Shown here: one piece after another, positions 60,180 to 64,000 of the stretch
Layout: each line of letters opens with the position of its first letter
Numbering within the stretch: the first letter of the stretch is position 1
Source: Alisma plantago-aquatica
Lineage: Eukaryota > Streptophyta > Magnoliopsida > Alismatales > Alismataceae
Reading direction: 5' to 3'
NCBI GenBank assembly: GCA_963693085.1
Contig: OY856409.1
Location: 1,166,932,749 to 1,166,996,748, forward strand
DNA length: 64,000 nt
Translations under genes and position numbers: made by a program
Notes under the pieces: generated by a model
Seen by the model: only the letters and a program-made list of their open reading frames with translations
Told to the model about the DNA's origin: nothing
The model's database searches: none

Positions 60180-61130
60180 ATGAGTTTCCAGGTGTTCCCC
60201 CACCTCGAGAGATTGATTTTGAGATCAATCTAGTCCCGGATACCTAGCCGATAATTCAAGCACCGTACAAGATGGCACCAACTGAGATGACAGAGTTGAT
60301 GAAATAGTTGCAAGAGATTCTTGAGAAAGGTTTCATTAGGCCCATTACATCACCATAGGGTGCTCTAGTGTTGTTTGTAAAGAAGAAGGATGGATCTATG
60401 AGATTGTACATCGACTACAGGTAGTTGAATAAAGTGACGATAAAGAATAAGTATCCCTTGTTGCGGATTGATAACTTGTTTGACCAGTTGTGAGGAGCCA
60501 CAATGTTCTCCAAGATAGATATGAGATCGGGATATCACCAGTTGTGGATCAAGGTAGATGACATACCTAAGTCAGTGTTTCAGACTCGGTATGGTCATTA
60601 CAAGTTTGTGGTTATGCCTTTTGGGCTAACCAATGAACATGCAATGTTTATGGATCTGATGAACAAGGTGTTTAGGCCTTATCTGAACCATTTTGTAGTA
60701 GTGTTTATAGATGATATCTTGATCTACTCCATGGGTAGCTAGCAGCATGAGCAACATATATGTCAGGTGTTGACTATGGTAAGACATCACCAGTTGTATG
60801 CAAAGTTTAGCAAGTGCAAGTTTTGGCTGAAGGAGGTTTCCTTCCTAGGACATGTGATATTTGTTGAAGGTGTTTGGGTGGACCCCAAGAAGGTGGAATC
60901 TGTAACAAAGTGGGAGCAGCCGAAGATGCCAAAAGAAGTTTGTACTTTTTGGGGTTTGGTAAGATACTACAGGAGGTTCATCAAGAACTTCAGTTTAGTA
61001 GCATTACCCCAAACGAAGTTGACTAGGAAAGATGTGACTTTTATCTGGGATGAAAAGTGTTGGTGTCCCTTCCAGTTTTTAAAGGAGAAATTGATTAGTG
61101 CACCAGTGTTAGTTATTCATGAGTAAGGGA
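60180..61130 (+). pseudogene. Gypsy reverse transcriptase
   Basis: Broken frames give, in order, EFPGVPPPREIDFEINLVP (about 60183), KKDGSMRL (about 60388), [13 protein letters not shown] (60503-60742 frame), MPFGLTN, and the catalytic FIDDILIYS. The connection domain follows with KFSKCKFWLKEVSFLGHVI and RYYRRFIKNFS (60767-61126). At least five stops interrupt it. Confidence 0.92.
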
Positions 61131-61480
61131 AAGGATACATAGTATTCTATGATGCGTCGAGTAATGGTTTGGGTTGCGTGCTGATACAGGACAAGAATGT
61201 GATTTCTTTTGCTTCACAAAAGCTTAAGAAACATGAGGAAAACTACCCAACCCATGATCTAGATCTATATACAATGGTCCATGCCTTGAAGATCTAGAGG
61301 CACAACCTTTATGGTGAGAAGTGTCAGATCTTCACATATCACAAGAACATGAATTACATATTTTTGTAGTAGAGGTTGAACACATGACGTAGATGTTGGA
61401 TGGAGTTAATCAAAGATTACAAATGCATAATTGATTAATGTCATGGAAGATGTACTGAGAAGGAAGTCTTCTTTGTCATC
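61131..61480 (+). pseudogene. Gypsy RNase H
   Basis: [19 protein letters not shown] lies at about 61144, then [18 protein letters not shown] at about 61202, with a damaged remainder. It aligns to the left pol fragment, which starts within this domain. Confidence 0.85.
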
Positions 61481-61699
61481 TTCTGCAGACAAGGCACAAT
61501 TGTTCTCTTTGGTGTGCCATAAACGAGACATGTTGGTCTCCTTACACCAAAAGAATGTTTAGCTGGAAGTGTCTACATTGGCTAGTCTATTGGCACAATT
61601 ATAGGTGAATCCTATGTTGAGACAGAAGATTCGTGATGCATAGTAGGGTGATACTTGATACAGTAGATACGATCAGATTTTAGTTTTGAGAAGTGTGAT

Positions 61700-62620
61700 G
61701 GATTCCATAAGGCAGAAGATGGGATAGTTTGCTACCATAGCAGAGTTGTGGTTCATGATGTTGATAATATGAGGATGATGGTTCTGGAAGAGTCTCACTC
61801 TTCAATGTACTCTATGAACCTAGCACCAAGATGTACCATAATCATAAAGATTTGTATTGGTGACCTGGCTTGAAACGTGACGTGGCGAAGTTTGTTGCAA
61901 GGTGCCCAGTGTGTCAGTAGGTTAAGGTGGAGCATCAAAAGCTTGCAGGGACGTTGCAACCATTGCCTATACCACAGTGGAAATGTGATCATGTGACTAT
62001 GGACTTTGTGGTTGGACTACCTAGGACAGCCAAAGGTCATAATTCCATTTGGGTGATAGTCGATAGGTTGACCAAGTCATTGCACTTTTAGCATGTGAAG
62101 ACAATGTATATATCATATAGGCTTGCTCAGATATATGTTTATGAGAGCATTCATTTGCATGGTACTCTAGCTACTATCATGTCAGATAGAGGACCTTAGT
62201 TTATAAGTCATTTTTGGGAGCACTTGCACACAACTATGGGAACTCAGTTGAAGTTCAACATGGCATTTCATCCTCAGACAGATGACCAGTCTGAGAGGAT
62301 GATACAGACATTAAAGGATCTATTGAGAGAGTGTGTGTTATAGTTTTTGGGCAGTTGGGATGTGCACCTCAGTCTAATAGAGTTTTCCTACAATAACAGT
62401 TATATGTGGAGCATGCGCATGGCACCTTATGAGGCATTGTATGGGAGGCATTGTAGATCACCATTGTGTTGGTGTGAGACGGGAGAGTATTAACTTCTAG
62501 GTCTTGAGCTAGTGTAGTAGATGACAGAGAAGATCAAAGTGATTCAACAACAGTTGAAGGCCGCACAAGATAAATAGAAGTCGTATGCAAATAACTGGCA
62601 TAGAACCTTGGAGTTCCAAG
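61700..62620 (+). pseudogene. Gypsy integrase
   Basis: The zinc region reads CPVCQ near 61903, followed by [20 protein letters not shown] with the first catalytic Asp, [13 protein letters not shown], a SDRGP-like second Asp phrase near 62185, and the PQTDDQSERM end (Glu region) near 62274. The core continues into a damaged tail. Stops are present throughout. Confidence 0.88.
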
Positions 62621-62651
62621 TGGGAGACAGAGTGTATCTCAAGGTATCTCC

Positions 62652-63035
62652 TTGAAAAGGTGTTTAAGGTTTGGAAGGAAGGGTAAGTTGGATCCCAAGT
62701 TTGTGGAACCTTGTCCTACGGTGGCCCGTGTTGGAAAGGTAGCTTACAAATTGGAGTTCCCACATGAGTTGCATCAACTGCATCCAATGCTTCATGTTAG
62801 CATGTTGAAGAAGTGTCATCCAGATATAGATTAGGTTTTGCAGCTAGTCTAGGTGGATGTTGATGAGGATGTGTCGTATGTAGAAGGACATGTGCTAATC
62901 ATGGATAGGAGGATCAAGAAGTTGAAGAAGGACATCATTTTAGTGAAGGTTCTGTTGCATCACTGTGGCATTGAGGAAGCCACATGGGAGTTTGAGGAAG
63001 AGATGTGGGGGAAATACATGTCTCTTTTCGTGTAG
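62652..63035 (+). pseudogene. Gypsy integrase C-terminus and chromodomain
   Basis: The frame 62652-62834 gives GKLDPKFVEPCPTVARVGKV and LHPMLHVSMLKKCHPD, the usual GPF/Y-like end of integrase. The frame 62853-63035 gives EGHVLIMDRRIKKLKKDIIL, VKVLLHHCGIEEATWEFEEE, the chromodomain typical of Del/Tekay chromoviruses, which helps target integration to chromatin. Confidence 0.88.
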
Positions 63036-63072
63036 GATTTCAGGGGCAAAATCTTTGTTAGGGATTTATGGT

Positions 63073-64000
63073 TGTAAGTCCCTTTACCTAACTTAGTGAT
63101 TGAGTATGCTTGCTTTGCTCTAATCATTGGATATGCTTTGTTATTATGTGACATGTTTATGTTTAAAATTTGGTCATGTGTGAATGTTGTTTAAGCTATG
63201 TTTACTTGTTTTGGACCAAATTGCAATTTACCCAAGTTGAGGAGTTATCTTGCAATTTTTCACATGTAGAATGTTCCCTTAGTGATTTGGCATCTTAGGA
63301 GAGAGAAATATGCATAGGGGATCCTTGGTTAAACCTTGGATGAGTGGTGGTACCCTTAGGGGTGATTAGGGTTTTGAGGATTTTGAGTGTCTCGACCATG
63401 GGTACCTTGGTGGTTGTAGCGACCTATGTCGTGACCTAGTGGGTGTTTTGGTGTGTCTTAAGGTATACACTTCCCTTGGTGTTCTTCACTCGATCATGAT
63501 GGTCTAAGGTGTGTTTTGGGTTGAGGCAGTGGTCTCCTTGAGGTGTCTCTTGACCTAGGGTTGGTGATCCTTTTTGTCTCGACCGAGACAAGTTGCTTTG
63601 TGCTTGTTTTGACCTCCCTTGGTTTGTCTCGACCGTGAACTATATGTGGGTGACCTTGAGAGGTCCATACCCAACATAGGTTATATCACCATATCATGCA
63701 TGCATGTTTTAAGTGGTTACATGTTGGTTTCTTCAGTGGACAAGTGTCTCTTTGGTGCCTTTTGGTGTTGACACATCATCTATACCTTACTTCCATCCTC
63801 CTTTGGGTATATAACCCCTTTTCTCACCATGAAAGTGATCTTTTTCATTCATCCTTCTGATCCCTTCCCTTGTTCTCATCCTTAGATCTTAGTGGAGCAA
63901 AGAAGCTATTGTTCTATGTGCTTTGGAGATGGATCATCCTTGCATGTGGTGCCTTGAAGCTCAATCTTCCTCCTTGTGGTGGTTTCTTTCCTTGGTAAGT
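63073..64000 (+). repeat. 3' Gypsy LTR, cut by the window edge
   Basis: It starts TGTAAGTCCC after a purine-rich AGGGATTTATGGT tract and matches the LTR beginning at 31974 for all 928 bases available, including the GAGACAAGTTGC palindromic words and the CTTCCTCCTTGTGGTGGTTT stretch at the edge. Differences are frequent, so the element is old. No 5-bp duplication can be checked because the LTR runs off the window. Confidence 0.88.

Overview
This is nuclear DNA of a flowering plant, and essentially all recognisable content is transposable-element sequence. The plant call rests on En/Spm-type CACTA, hAT, Sirevirus-like Copia, chromodomain Gypsy and RTE LINE sequence, plus fragments of a plant ribosomal P0 gene and an ER-type Ca2+-ATPase gene. 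The species cannot be told. No intact host gene was found. Superfamily names are by protein motifs and structure, read by eye.

Left part (1-15.9 kb): a minus-strand Tat/Athila-like LTR with its primer-binding site at the window edge, a 23-bp tandem repeat, a short Copia-type LTR, several kb of AT-rich DNA without recognisable genes, a GC-rich unidentified island (9.78-10.33 kb), a (TA)n microsatellite, and a DUF4283/zinc-knuckle (L1-type ORF1) remnant.

Middle left (15.9-30.5 kb): an old LTR retroelement that seems to hold only a gag remnant between its LTRs. Its 5' LTR (from 15898) was split by a minus-strand RTE LINE (16056-21300). That LINE was itself split by a 2.03-kb solo LTR (17058-19088, TSD ATAGG). 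A degenerate Sirevirus-like LTR piece follows its 3' LTR.

Right part (30.5-64 kb): a chromodomain Gypsy locus in the order pol fragment, LTR, gag, pol, LTR, which looks like a tandem or recombinant array. Its first LTR carries a 743-bp hAT element (TSD TGGATGGC). Its gag is interrupted by a 21.3-kb CACTA element (37695-59034, TSD GGA). The CACTA holds a multi-exon Transposase_24-type gene and a tandemly duplicated chimera of captured RPP0 and ECA exons. Its transposase gene is in turn interrupted by a very young, 10.98-kb Sirevirus-like Copia element (43372-54347, TSD GTTTC) with near-identical LTRs, gag, a coiled-coil/zinc-knuckle ORF, pol, and a 649-codon env-position ORF.

Relative order of events at the right: Gypsy, then CACTA, then Copia. 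The best-supported novelties are the exact three-deep nest, the duplicated RPP0/ECA capture, the three in-frame 186-nt duplicated exons of the CACTA gene, the triple splice-donor repeat with a phase-matched acceptor in the Copia gag-pol region, and a U3-like hairpin module placed before the Copia env-like ORF.
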